A stretch of 64,000 nucleotides of DNA from Collinsella tanakaei (GTDB taxonomy: Bacteria > Actinomycetota > Coriobacteriia > Coriobacteriales > Coriobacteriaceae), in NCBI RefSeq assembly GCF_016900375.1, contig NZ_JACJKB010000004.1, positions 62,001 through 126,000 of the forward strand, in the 5' to 3' direction. The notes below the pieces were generated by a model. The model was not told where the DNA came from, ran no database searches, and saw nothing but the letters and a program-made list of their open reading frames with translations. Shown piece by piece: positions 16,768 through 24,899 of the stretch. How positions within the stretch are numbered: the stretch's first letter is position 1; each line of letters starts with the position of its first letter. Both the position numbers and the translations under genes were made by a program.

Positions 16768-17655
16768 CTAGTCGACGCGTTTATCTCCCATAAAGAAGAG
16801 CGCGACGGTACCCGGACCGGTGTGGGCGCCGATGACGGTGCCGATGTTGCTGATCTCGACCTTGCCCTTGAGCGCGGGGATGCGCTCGCCGATGAGGCGC
16901 GCGACCTCCTGGGCATCCTCGAGGCAGTCGGAGTGAGAGATGGCGCAGCGGCCGGTGTAGGCGGCGCCGTTCTCGACATGCTCCAGCATGTTGTCGACAA
17001 CGCGCGCGATAGCCTTCTTCTTGGTGCGGATCTTCTCGCGCGGGATGAGCTTGCCCTGGTAGTCCACGTTCATGACCGGGCAGATCTTGAGCGCCGTGGC
17101 GATGAGCGCGCTGGTGGCGGACACGCGGCCGCCGCGCTTCAGACAGTCGAGATCGGTCACGAAGAACCAGTGGTTGAGGTTGAGCTTGTGCTCCTCGGTC
17201 CACTCGACGAGCTCGTCGAAGGGCATGCCGGCGTCGCGCTTGTCGGCCATGTACTCGACGAGCAGGCCGAAGCCCGCCGACGCGGCGAGCGAATCGATCA
17301 CGCGGATCTTGCGCTCCGGGTACTTGGGCGCCAGCGTCTCGGCGGCAAGGCACGCGGAGTTGTAGGTGCCCGAGATGCCCGAGGACAGGCAGACATGCAG
17401 GATGTCCATGCCCTGCTCGAGGTAAGGCTCCCAAAAGTCGACGTACTCGCCCGTGCCGACCTGGGAGGTCTTGGCCTGGGTGCCCGCCTTGAGCTTGCCG
17501 AAGAACTCTTGCGGCGAGGTGGACTGGTACAGGTCGTCGGTGTAGGTGGCGCCGTTCATCTCGTAGTGGAAGCACACGTATCCGATGTTGCGATCGCGGA
17601 AGAACTCCAGCGGCATATCCGCCGTCGATTCGCAGGAAATCAGGTAATTGCCCAT
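16768..17655 (-). CDS. DegV-family fatty-acid-binding protein
   Basis: 295 residues. DegV/FakB proteins bind a fatty acid and, with a FakA kinase, present it for phosphorylation. Visible: the N-terminal YLISCESTADMP strand, KTSQVGTGEY in place of the usual TSQPS-type lid motif, CLSSGISGTYNSA (fatty-acid carboxylate loop), VTDLDCLKRGGRVS and the C-terminal GTVIGAHTGPGTVALFF, all hallmark segments. The start is the ATG preceded by GAAGGAGTGC; an upstream ATG lacks a ribosome site. No fakA is seen nearby. The ligand is unknown. Confidence 0.9.
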   Translation of the reverse strand: MGNYLISCESTADMPLEFFRDRNIGYVCFHYEMNGATYTDDLYQSTSPQEFFGKLKAGTQAKTSQVGTGEYVDFWEPYLEQGMDILHVCLSSGISGTYNSACLAAETLAPKYPERKIRVIDSLAASAGFGLLVEYMADKRDAGMPFDELVEWTEEHKLNLNHWFFVTDLDCLKRGGRVSATSALIATALKICPVMNVDYQGKLIPREKIRTKKKAIARVVDNMLEHVENGAAYTGRCAISHSDCLEDAQEVARLIGERIPALKGKVEISNIGTVIGAHTGPGTVALFFMGDKRVD

Positions 17656-17731
17656 ACGCACTCCTTCGTGATATTGCATCAAACCCCGCAGAGGGGTCTT
17701 CCCTGCCAACTCGGCATTATCTCACGACGAC

Positions 17732-18205
17732 CTATTCCGTGGGCGCCTCAGCTTGCGCGGCGGAATCAATTCCAGAAAGGTCGACATCGAGCTTGAGCTC
17801 GGGCACGCGGGCGAGCTCCGCGAGCGTCACACCGTCCACGTAGTCGTCGATGGCTGCCTCGAGGCCCTGCCAGAAGCGGACCGTCGAGCACAGATCGGAG
17901 CGCACGCAGGAACCCTCGAGCCCCTCGCAGGCGACCGGCGCCGTCGCGCCCTCGGCGGCGCGCAGGATGTCGCCGGCACGCACCTCGTCGGCGGGGCGCG
18001 CCAGCATGTAGCCGCCGCCCTTGCCGCGCACGCTCTTGAGCAGGCCCGCCGACATCAGGGGGCGCACGAGCTGCTCGAGGTACTTAAGCGAGATGCTCTC
18101 GCGCTCGGCGACCTCGCGCAGGGCGATCTTGCCCTCCTCATCACCGAAGGCGGCGATGTAGATCATGAGACGCAGCGCGTAGCGGCCTTTGGACGATATC
18201 AGCAT
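17732..18205 (-). CDS. Rrf2-family regulator, probable iron-sulfur sensor of the suf operon
   Basis: 157 residues. An N-terminal winged helix starts MLISSKGRYALRLMIYIA, with SLKYLEQLVRPLMSAGLLKSVRG as recognition and wing. Three cysteines (Cys93, Cys100, Cys106; spacing 6 and 5) occupy the place where IscR binds its 2Fe-2S cluster. Start is the ATG after GAGGAAGG; reading further upstream would run through a palindrome. The gene is divergent from sufC with 255 bases between, so regulation of suf is the natural inference (as for IscR/SufR in other bacteria). The Cys spacing differs slightly from IscR. Confidence 0.88.
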   Translation of the reverse strand: MLISSKGRYALRLMIYIAAFGDEEGKIALREVAERESISLKYLEQLVRPLMSAGLLKSVRGKGGGYMLARPADEVRAGDILRAAEGATAPVACEGLEGSCVRSDLCSTVRFWQGLEAAIDDYVDGVTLAELARVPELKLDVDLSGIDSAAQAEAPTE

Positions 18206-18224
18206 CGCAACCTTCCTCACGACA

Positions 18225-18345
18225 TGACAGGTAGGACGGGGCCAGCTGTCATGATTTGCCCCGGGCGCGTCCCTGGCGCCGACGGCGCGGACAGCCGGGC
18301 ATCTGTACTTGAAAAACGTGACAGTGGGCCCCGTCCTACCTGTCA
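18225..18345. repeat. TGACAG-family inverted repeat between the Rrf2 gene and suf
   Basis: Outer arms of 19 bases (18225-18243 and 18327-18345, TGACAGGTAGGACGGGGCC) plus weaker inner pairing around an 80-base GC-rich spacer. It lies 34 bases before the suf -35, so it is upstream of, not within, the promoter. Confidence 0.7.
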
Positions 18346-18379
18346 CAAGCCTAATCTTAGTGAAGTACTCGGAATAAGC

Positions 18380-18407
18380 TTGACTCTTTTCCGGTTCATC
18401 TTATCCT
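18380..18407 (+). promoter_or_regulatory. suf operon promoter
   Basis: TTGACT and TATCCT spaced by 16 bases, about 55 bases before the sufC start. The surrounding sequence is AT-rich compared with the genes; Rrf2 sites would be expected here but no clear dyad stands out. Confidence 0.55.
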
Positions 18408-18460
18408 TATCCCGAGAGAATTCCTAGGGTTTACCCGAACTGTTCGAGGAAGGACATCCG

Positions 18461-19240
18461 ATGTCAACAGACGCACTCCTCAGCGTGGCCGACCTGACCG
18501 CCTCGGTCGACGAGAAAACCATCCTCCACGGCGTGAACCTGTCCGTCGCCGCCGGCGAGACCCACGTGCTCATGGGCCCCAACGGCGCGGGCAAGTCCAC
18601 CATGGGTCACGTCATCATGGGCGACCCCGTCTATACCGTGAACGAGGGCTCCATCACCTTCGATGGCGCCGACATCACCGAGCTCTCCTGCGACAAGCGC
18701 AGCCGCGCCGGCCTGTTCCTGTCGTTCCAGGCCCCGGTCGAGATCCCCGGCGTGCCGCTGTCGAGCTTCCTGCGCGCGAGCATTGCCGGCCGCCCCGGCC
18801 TCGAGATGAAGGGCAAGGAGTTCCGCCGTCGCGTGAAGGAGCTCGCCGCCCAGCTCGATATGGACACCGCCTACCTCAACCGCGAGCTCGGCGTGGGCTT
18901 CTCCGGCGGCGAGAAGAAGAAGGTCGAGATGCTGCAGCTCCTGCTGCTCCAGCCCAAGCTCGCCATCCTCGACGAGACCGACTCCGGCCTCGACGTCGAC
19001 GCCCTGTCCGTCGTGTCCCGCGGCATGGACGCCTACCGCGCCAGCTGCGACGGCTCGCTCATCATCATCACGCACAACACGCGCATCCTGGAGCACCTTT
19101 CCGTCGACCGCGTCCATGTCATGGTGGGCGGCCGCATCGTGCGCGAGGACGACGCGAGCCTCATCCCCTGGATCGATGAGCACGGCTTCGAGTCGTTCGA
19201 GCGCGAGGCCGCAGGCAGCGTCGCCGACGACGAGCGCTAA
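18461..19240 (+). CDS. sufC: SUF system ATPase SufC
   Basis: 259 residues, soluble ABC ATPase of the SufBCD scaffold complex. Walker A GPNGAGKST (39-47), the SufC-type signature FSGGEKKKVEM, and LAILDETDSGLD as Walker B. The Q-loop region LFLSFQAPVEIPGV is characteristic of SufC. First gene of sufC-sufB-sufD-sufS-sufU; GAGGAAGG precedes the ATG. ATP hydrolysis in the complex drives the conformational change needed for cluster assembly. Firm call. Confidence 0.97.
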   Translation: MSTDALLSVADLTASVDEKTILHGVNLSVAAGETHVLMGPNGAGKSTMGHVIMGDPVYTVNEGSITFDGADITELSCDKRSRAGLFLSFQAPVEIPGVPLSSFLRASIAGRPGLEMKGKEFRRRVKELAAQLDMDTAYLNRELGVGFSGGEKKKVEMLQLLLLQPKLAILDETDSGLDVDALSVVSRGMDAYRASCDGSLIIITHNTRILEHLSVDRVHVMVGGRIVREDDASLIPWIDEHGFESFEREAAGSVADDER

Positions 19241-19252
19241 GGAGGCCCGAAC

Positions 19253-20665
19253 GTGGCAAAGCAGCGCACCGAGGTCGCGGACATCGACCGCAGCCTCTAC
19301 GACTTCCGCTATGACGAGGAGGGCTTCGAGCGCCTGGACGCCGGCCTCACGCCCGAGATCGTGACCGAGATCTCGCAGCGCAAGGACGAGCCCCAGTGGA
19401 TGCTCGACTTCCGCCTGAAGTCGCTCGAGATCTACAACCGCATGCCCAACCCCACCTGGGGGCCCTCCATCGCTGGGCTGGACATGGACCATATCGTCAC
19501 CTACGTGAAGCCCAACACCGACCAGAAGGCCGATTGGGATTCCGTGCCCGACGACATCAAGAACACCTTCGAGCGTCTGGGTATCCCCGAGGCCGAGCGC
19601 AGTTATCTTGCCGGCGTGGGCGCCCAGTACGACTCCGAGCTCGTGTACCACAACATGCAGGACACGGCCTCCAAGATGGGCATCGTCTACTCCGGCATCG
19701 AGGAGGCGCTCCACGAGCCCAAGTGGGAGGCGATCATCCGCGAGAAGTTCATGACGCTCATCCCGCCCACCGACCACAAGTTCGCGGCCCTGCACGGCGC
19801 CGTGTGGTCGGGCGGCTCGTTCGTGTACGTGCCCAAGGGTGTGAAGCTCGACTTCCCGCTCCAGAGCTACTTCCGTCTGAACGCCGCCGGCGCAGGCCAG
19901 TTCGAGCACACGCTCATCATCGTCGAGGACGACGCCGACCTGCACTTCATCGAGGGCTGCTCGGCGCCCAAGTACAACGTGGCCAACCTCCACGCCGGCG
20001 CGGTGGAGCTCTTCGTGGGCAAGCGCGCGCACCTGCGCTACTCCACGATCGAGAACTGGTCCAAGAACATGTACAACCTGAACACGAAGCGCGCCCGCTG
20101 CGACGAGGAGGGCGAGATCGAGTGGATCTCGGGCTCTTTCGGCAGCCACGTGGGCTACCTCTACCCCATGAGCGTGCTCGCGGGCAGGAAGTCCAAGTCG
20201 AGCTTCACCGGCATCACCTTTGCCGGCGCGGGCCAGAACCTCGACACCGGCTGCAAGGTCGTGCTCGGCGCGCCCGACACCACGGCGACCGTCGAGACGA
20301 AGGGCATCTCCAAGGGCGGCGGCATCCAGACGTTCCGCAGCTCTATCGTGGCCACGCCTGCGGCTGAAGGCTCTGCCGCCACGGTGTCCTGCCAGTCGCT
20401 CATGCTCGACGACGAGAGCCGCTCGGACACCATCCCCTCGATGGATATCCGCGCCAAGAACGTCGACATCGGCCACGAGGCCACGATCGGCCGCATCGGC
20501 GACGACAAGATCTTCTACCTCATGAGCCGCGGCATCTCCGAGGAGGAGGCCCGCACCATGATCGTGAACGGCTTTGCGAACCCAGTTTCCAAGGAGCTGC
20601 CGCTCGAGTACGCCGTCGAGATGAACAACCTGATCAAGCTCGAGATGGAAGGGGCGATCGGTTAG
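19253..20665 (+). CDS. sufB: SUF scaffold protein SufB
   Basis: 470 residues with a GTG start 12 bases after sufC, preceded by AAGGAGG. The core is a right-handed beta-helix. Visible SufB landmarks are WGPSIAGLDMDHI, GVWSGGSFVYVPKGV-like AVWSGGSFVYVPKGV, the EGCSAPKYNVANLHAG segment with a conserved Cys, and the C-terminal SRGISEEEARTMIVNGF that contacts SufC. SufB receives sulfur from SufS/SufU and builds the Fe-S cluster at the SufB-SufD interface. Standard length and clear identity. Confidence 0.97.
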   Translation: MAKQRTEVADIDRSLYDFRYDEEGFERLDAGLTPEIVTEISQRKDEPQWMLDFRLKSLEIYNRMPNPTWGPSIAGLDMDHIVTYVKPNTDQKADWDSVPDDIKNTFERLGIPEAERSYLAGVGAQYDSELVYHNMQDTASKMGIVYSGIEEALHEPKWEAIIREKFMTLIPPTDHKFAALHGAVWSGGSFVYVPKGVKLDFPLQSYFRLNAAGAGQFEHTLIIVEDDADLHFIEGCSAPKYNVANLHAGAVELFVGKRAHLRYSTIENWSKNMYNLNTKRARCDEEGEIEWISGSFGSHVGYLYPMSVLAGRKSKSSFTGITFAGAGQNLDTGCKVVLGAPDTTATVETKGISKGGGIQTFRSSIVATPAAEGSAATVSCQSLMLDDESRSDTIPSMDIRAKNVDIGHEATIGRIGDDKIFYLMSRGISEEEARTMIVNGFANPVSKELPLEYAVEMNNLIKLEMEGAIG

Positions 20666-21940
20666 ATGGATGCCCTGACGATACGCAACGCGAGCGCCAT
20701 GCCCGCACCCACCTGGGGCTGGCTGCGCATGAACGATACGAAGATCGAGATCCCGGTCGACCTCGAGCGCATCCGCGCCGTGACCGTGGAGGCCGACGAG
20801 GACCTCACCGAGACCCACGCGAGCTTCGAGGGCGCGGTGGCCGATCTCCAGAAGCGCGTGGACGCCGCCCGCGGCGACGCCGAGGACACCCGCGCCTGCG
20901 TGCGCGCCGCCCAGCGCGAGACGGAGAGCCTCGACGACCTGGACACCCCGGCGCTGTCCGCCTACCAGCTGCGCGCCACGCGCGACGAGATCGCAAACGA
21001 CGTCGCCGCCGCCTTCGAGACCGGCGTGCATGTCGATGCGCGCTCCTACCTGAACTTCCTCGCGGGCTCGACCGTCGTGCTCGCCACCGAGTCGGGCGAC
21101 GATGAGGCCGCTGTCGTGCGCGTTGCCGGCGAGGCCGGCGGCGCTGCCGGCGCGAGCGTCGACGTCGTCGCCGCGGCCGACTCCAGCATCGACCTCACCA
21201 TCTCGCTCGACGGCAACGCTGCCGGCAGCGATGCCGCGGGCCTCATCGGCTCCGAGCTCCGCGTGTTCGCCGGTGCCCGCGCCCGGGTGAGCGTCACCGT
21301 CTACATCACCGCCGACGCCGGCTTCACCGTCATCGACGACGCCGGCTACGTGCTCGACGAGGGCGCCCGCGTGGACGTGCGCCACATCGTGCTCGGGGGC
21401 GGCCGCACCTACACCGGCCTCGCCTCCGACCTGCGCGGCGACACCGCGCGCATGGAGATCGGCACGCGCTACCTTGCCTCCGGCACCGAGCAGCGCGACT
21501 TCAACTACGTCATCCGCCATCGCGGGCGCAAGACCATCTCGAACATGGATGCCAACGGCGTGCTCACCGGCACCTCCAAGAAGGTGCTGCGCGGCACGAT
21601 CGACCTCATCCACGGCTGCAAGGGCTCCGAGGGCTCCGAGCGCGAGACCGTGCTTCTGGCCAACCAGGGCGTGGACAACAAGACCGTGCCCGTCATCCTG
21701 TGCGACGAGGACGACGTCGCCGGCAACCACGGCGCCACCATCGGTCACGTGCGCCCCGAGCAGCTGTTCTACCTGGGCTGCCGCGGCCTTTCGCAGGAGG
21801 CAGCCGAGGCGCTGTTCGTCGCCGCCAAACTCGAGGACGCCGCGCTTTCCGCCCCGGACGAGCAGATCCGCGCCAACGTGGTGCGCCTGGGCTCCGCCCT
21901 CATCGATGATTTCGCAGATTTCGAAGAGGAGATCGCATGA
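20666..21940 (+). CDS. sufD: SUF scaffold protein SufD
   Basis: 424 residues. ATG immediately follows the sufB stop with no gap, so the two are co-translated. The N-terminal half is helical and divergent; the C-terminal half is the SufBD beta-helix with FNYVIRHRGRKTISNMDANGVL, RGTIDLIHGCKGSEG, and the SufC-binding end LFYLGCRGLSQEAAEALFV. SufD pairs with SufB and SufC. The Asp/Ala-rich middle (residues about 130-210) is long-looped compared with model SufD. Firm by context and C-terminal motifs. Confidence 0.94.
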   Translation: MDALTIRNASAMPAPTWGWLRMNDTKIEIPVDLERIRAVTVEADEDLTETHASFEGAVADLQKRVDAARGDAEDTRACVRAAQRETESLDDLDTPALSAYQLRATRDEIANDVAAAFETGVHVDARSYLNFLAGSTVVLATESGDDEAAVVRVAGEAGGAAGASVDVVAAADSSIDLTISLDGNAAGSDAAGLIGSELRVFAGARARVSVTVYITADAGFTVIDDAGYVLDEGARVDVRHIVLGGGRTYTGLASDLRGDTARMEIGTRYLASGTEQRDFNYVIRHRGRKTISNMDANGVLTGTSKKVLRGTIDLIHGCKGSEGSERETVLLANQGVDNKTVPVILCDEDDVAGNHGATIGHVRPEQLFYLGCRGLSQEAAEALFVAAKLEDAALSAPDEQIRANVVRLGSALIDDFADFEEEIA

Positions 21941-23187
21941 TCGACATCGCGTCGAATCCCTATAAGGCCGACTTCCCACTGCTTGCCGGCAAGCCCGAGA
22001 TCGCGTTTCTGGACAGCGGCGCCACCGCGCAGCGCCCCGCCTGCGCCCTCGACGCGCAGCGCCGCTTCTACGAGACCATGAACGCCAACCCGCTGCGCGG
22101 CCTGTACTCGCTGTCCGTCGAGGCCACCGAGGCCATCGCGCAGGTGCGCGAGCAGATCGCCCGCCTGCTGGGCGCGGTGGACGAGCGCGGCCGCGCGACT
22201 GCGCGCGACATCGTGTTCACGCGCAACGCGAGCGAATCGCTGAACCTCGTGGCCAAGTCGTTCGCGCCATGCGTGCTCGAGCCGGGCGACGAGGTTGCCA
22301 TCACCATCATGGAGCACCACTCCAATCTCATCCCCTGGCAGCAGGCCTGCCGTGCCGCGGGCGCCACGCTCGTGTACCTCTATCCCGAGCAGGACGGCGC
22401 GATCACCGACAAGGAGATCGCCGCCAAGGTGGGCCCGCGCACCAAGATCGTGGCTGCCGGCCATGTGTCGAACGTGATGGGTGTCGAGAACCCCATCGCC
22501 AAGCTGGCCGAAGCCGTGCATGCGCAGGGCGGCTACCTGGTTGTCGACGGTGCGCAATCGGTACCCCATATGGCCGTCGACGTGCGCGCGCTCGGCGCCG
22601 ACTTCTACGTGTTCTCCGCCCACAAGGCGCTCGGCCCCATGGGCATCGGCGTGCTGTGGGGTCGCCATGAGCTGCTCGAGCAGATGCCGCCCATGCTCAC
22701 CGGCGGCGAGATGATCGACTCGGTGACCGAGCAGGATGCCGTCTGGGCGCCCGTGCCCGAGAAGTTCGAGGCCGGCACGCAGGACGCTGCCGGCATCTAC
22801 GCCACCGGCGTCGCGCTCACCTACCTGACCGAGACCGTCGGCTACGAGGCCGTGGCCGAGCGCGAGGCGGCGCTGATCGCCTACGCTATGGAGCGCATGG
22901 CCGAGCTGCCTTATGTCGACATCATCGGACCCGCTGAGGCGGCGCGCCATCACGGCGTCATCAGCTTCAACGTCCGCGGCATCCATCCGCACGACGTAGC
23001 GAGCATCCTCGACATGAGCGGCGTGTGCATCCGCGCGGGGCATCACTGCGCCCAGCCGCTGCTCACCTGGCTTGGCGTCGAGAACCTCGCCTGCTGCCGC
23101 GCGAGCCTTGCCTTCTACAACGACAAGAGCGACGTCGACCGCTTTGTCGACGGCCTCGCCACCGTCTGGTCCACCTTCAACGCGTAA
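21937..23187 (+). CDS. sufS: SufS-type cysteine desulfurase
   Basis: 416 residues, starting by a 4-base ATGA overlap with sufD. A PLP enzyme that takes sulfur from cysteine as a persulfide. The PLP lysine is Lys230 in SAHKALGP; the persulfide-forming Cys371 is in AGHHCAQPLL, the group II (SufS) context. Other anchors: FTRNASESLNLVA, EHHSNLIPW, VDGAQSVPH. It works with SufU, encoded next. An inverted repeat lies in the gap between sufS and sufU. Firm. Confidence 0.97.
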   Translation: MIDIASNPYKADFPLLAGKPEIAFLDSGATAQRPACALDAQRRFYETMNANPLRGLYSLSVEATEAIAQVREQIARLLGAVDERGRATARDIVFTRNASESLNLVAKSFAPCVLEPGDEVAITIMEHHSNLIPWQQACRAAGATLVYLYPEQDGAITDKEIAAKVGPRTKIVAAGHVSNVMGVENPIAKLAEAVHAQGGYLVVDGAQSVPHMAVDVRALGADFYVFSAHKALGPMGIGVLWGRHELLEQMPPMLTGGEMIDSVTEQDAVWAPVPEKFEAGTQDAAGIYATGVALTYLTETVGYEAVAEREAALIAYAMERMAELPYVDIIGPAEAARHHGVISFNVRGIHPHDVASILDMSGVCIRAGHHCAQPLLTWLGVENLACCRASLAFYNDKSDVDRFVDGLATVWSTFNA

Positions 23188-23190
23188 ACC

Positions 23191-23219
23191 GACAAGTTGG
23201 TGCCAGGTGCAAACTTGTC
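23191..23219. repeat. GACAAG-family inverted repeat inside the suf operon
   Basis: Hairpin with GACAAGTT/AACTTGTC arms in the 51-base sufS-sufU gap. Same family as 563-595 and 45068-45100. As RNA it could stabilise or reduce downstream message; sufU has its own ribosome site after it. Confidence 0.65.
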
Positions 23220-23238
23220 ACCAATCCGAGGAGCACTC

Positions 23239-23655
23239 ATGGGCAACCTTTACACCTCTACCACCTTCATGGAACACAACTCGCACCCCGACTACAAGTA
23301 CGAGATGGACTCCCCCACCCACGAGCACGACGGCATCAACCCCAGCTGCGGTGACGAGCTGACCCTCCAGCTGCGCGTAGAGGACGGCGTGATCGAGGAG
23401 GCGAGCTTCACCGGCCACGGCTGCGCCATCAGTCAGGCGAGCGCCGACATCATGGCCGAGCTCATCACCGGCGAGACCGTCGAGGAGGCCAAGCGCCTCT
23501 CGGGGCTGTTTTTGGCCATGATCCGCGGCGACGAGCTCACCGAGGAGGACTACGAAGACCTCGACGAGGCCGCGCAGCTGAAGGACATCTCGCACATGCC
23601 CGCCCGCGTGAAGTGCGCCGAACTCGCCTGGCGCACCCTCGACGGCATGCTGTGA
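23239..23655 (+). CDS. sufU: SufU-type zinc-dependent sulfur transfer protein
   Basis: 138 residues. SufU accepts sulfur from SufS in Gram-positive SUF systems. The zinc ligands are visible: Cys37 and Asp39 in NPSCGDELTL, Cys62 in GHGCAISQASAD and Cys126 in ARVKCAELAWRTL. The insertion between Cys62 and Cys126 is of the SufU kind, separating it from IscU. Start is the ATG after GAGGAGC. The stop TGA is the first triplet of a TGACAG repeat half-copy. Last gene of the operon, followed by a strong terminator. Confidence 0.95.
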   Translation: MGNLYTSTTFMEHNSHPDYKYEMDSPTHEHDGINPSCGDELTLQLRVEDGVIEEASFTGHGCAISQASADIMAELITGETVEEAKRLSGLFLAMIRGDELTEEDYEDLDEAAQLKDISHMPARVKCAELAWRTLDGML

Positions 23656-23691
23656 CAGTTAGGACGGTTCCCAGCGTCATGCTTTTGCGCC
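23653..23691 (+). repeat. half-copy of a TGACAG-family repeat
   Basis: The stretch TGACAGTTAGGACGGTTCCC and onward matches the left arm and start of the loop of the full palindrome at 29563-29645 almost base for base, but the right arm is missing. It contributes the sufU stop codon. Confidence 0.75.
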
Positions 23692-23692
23692 G

Positions 23693-23739
23693 AACCGGCC
23701 TCATCTCGAGCCTTGCGCCCAAGATGAGGCCGGTTTTTT
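23693..23739 (+). terminator. intrinsic terminator of the suf operon
   Basis: Perfect 14-bp stem (AACCGGCCTCATCT with its complement at 23722-23735) followed by six T. Confidence 0.93.
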
Positions 23740-23740
23740 G

Positions 23741-24781
23741 CTACTGAACGCACGGGCGCATCAGCCACACGAGACAGGCAAGCACGGCGCCAACCATCAG
23801 GGGTATGAAGAAGATGCACCAGCCGAGCGCGGCGAATACGGCTCCCACCAGCGCAAATCCGACAAGGATCGCGCCAGAGAGGACAAGCGTGCGCTTTCTT
23901 ATCCACGTCTGAGCAAGCTGGGGCATCTCGGGATTCGCCGCAATCACCGCATAGGTTGCCGGCAACTCCGTTACGGCTCTCACCGCTGCGCGCTGTTCGG
24001 ACTTCTCCCTATTGCGCTCGTTATACCGACCGATATCCATCCCTCTCACCATGAGCTCCGAGTAGATGAGCGGCCACAGCGCCGCCGCACCCCACGCGCA
24101 GAGGGAACACAGACCGCCATTTACATGGCAGAGCAGTGTCGATTTGATCGCACATGCGATGATACCGATGACGGCCGCGCCGGCAGCGAACACGCGGGCG
24201 CGGTGCATGAGCCTCTGCGCGCCAGAACGCTGCTCGTCCGTGTAGAAATCCTCGATGTAGGGAAAACGCCCTCGGAATCCCATATCCCGATACAGGGCAA
24301 CTGCCATCAAGGCGATTCCGGCAAGAGCACCCGCAACGAGCGCGGGCAGGCCAAACGGGCAACATTCAAGCAGCCGACTTGAAAACGACAGGGAAGCCCG
24401 CTCGACGCCGATGAAGTGCGACATCGGCGATGTACCGAACAATACTGCGAGCGATAGGGCGGGAATGGCGACAGCCGTGGCAACCATAAACGCATGGACG
24501 TGCACGTGCCGATCGTAGCCGCACACATCAGCCGCCCTCGACGCCATGGGAACGGTGAGCTCTCGCCGGACGGGAACGCCCGTCAGGTCGCCGCGCACCA
24601 GCTCATCGAGATCGCACTCGAAGATGTCGCTCAGCCGCACCAGCTTATCCATCTCGGGATACGCCCGCCCCGACTCCCATTTCGAGATCGCCTGTCGGCT
24701 CACCCCCATAAGCATCGCCAACTGCTCCTGCGTCATATTGCGTATCGATCGCAAGTGATGAAGATTGTCGGAAAAGCTCAT
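23741..24781 (-). CDS. XRE-family helix-turn-helix protein with C-terminal membrane domain
   Basis: 346 residues. Residues 1-64 are a Cro/CI-type HTH (LRSIRNMTQEQLAMLMGVSRQAISKWESGRAYPEMDKL). The rest is hydrophobic with about six membrane helices (around 95-115, 143-165, 195-215, 222-242, 293-313, 318-340) separated by basic loops. Such membrane-tethered XRE regulators are common in Firmicutes and actinobacteria and may sense membrane stress or control a neighbouring gene. Cytosolic-loop cysteines (LCHVNGGLCSLC) are noticeable. The ATG follows AAAGGAGCGG. Neighbours do not suggest a target. Role unknown. Confidence 0.8.
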   Translation of the reverse strand: MSFSDNLHHLRSIRNMTQEQLAMLMGVSRQAISKWESGRAYPEMDKLVRLSDIFECDLDELVRGDLTGVPVRRELTVPMASRAADVCGYDRHVHVHAFMVATAVAIPALSLAVLFGTSPMSHFIGVERASLSFSSRLLECCPFGLPALVAGALAGIALMAVALYRDMGFRGRFPYIEDFYTDEQRSGAQRLMHRARVFAAGAAVIGIIACAIKSTLLCHVNGGLCSLCAWGAAALWPLIYSELMVRGMDIGRYNERNREKSEQRAAVRAVTELPATYAVIAANPEMPQLAQTWIRKRTLVLSGAILVGFALVGAVFAALGWCIFFIPLMVGAVLACLVWLMRPCVQ

Positions 24782-24872
24782 GGTCCGCTCCTTTCGACGT
24801 CGCTTTCCTTATCCCCATCCTGCGTGCGCGTCAGCGGTTGCGCCACCACCTTCCGGTTGCGTTTGGTTGCAT

Positions 24873-24899
24873 GTGAAATTACCCTAGAGGTTTTTTCAC
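24873..24899 (-). repeat. REP element overlapping the end of the RAYT gene
   Basis: 27-base imperfect hairpin with GTGAAAT and TTTTTTCAC ends and CCTAGAGG centre. The transposase stop codon and its last six codons lie inside it. Near-identical to the copy at 25670-25696 and similar to 25831 and 25909. Confidence 0.8.

Noticed and set aside
18464-21979. A 1171-codon open frame on the minus strand across suf
   Set aside because: It is the antisense shadow of sufC, sufB and sufD; high GC creates long stop-free antisense frames. Composition (His/Gly/Val/Asp-rich) and lack of a start context confirm it.
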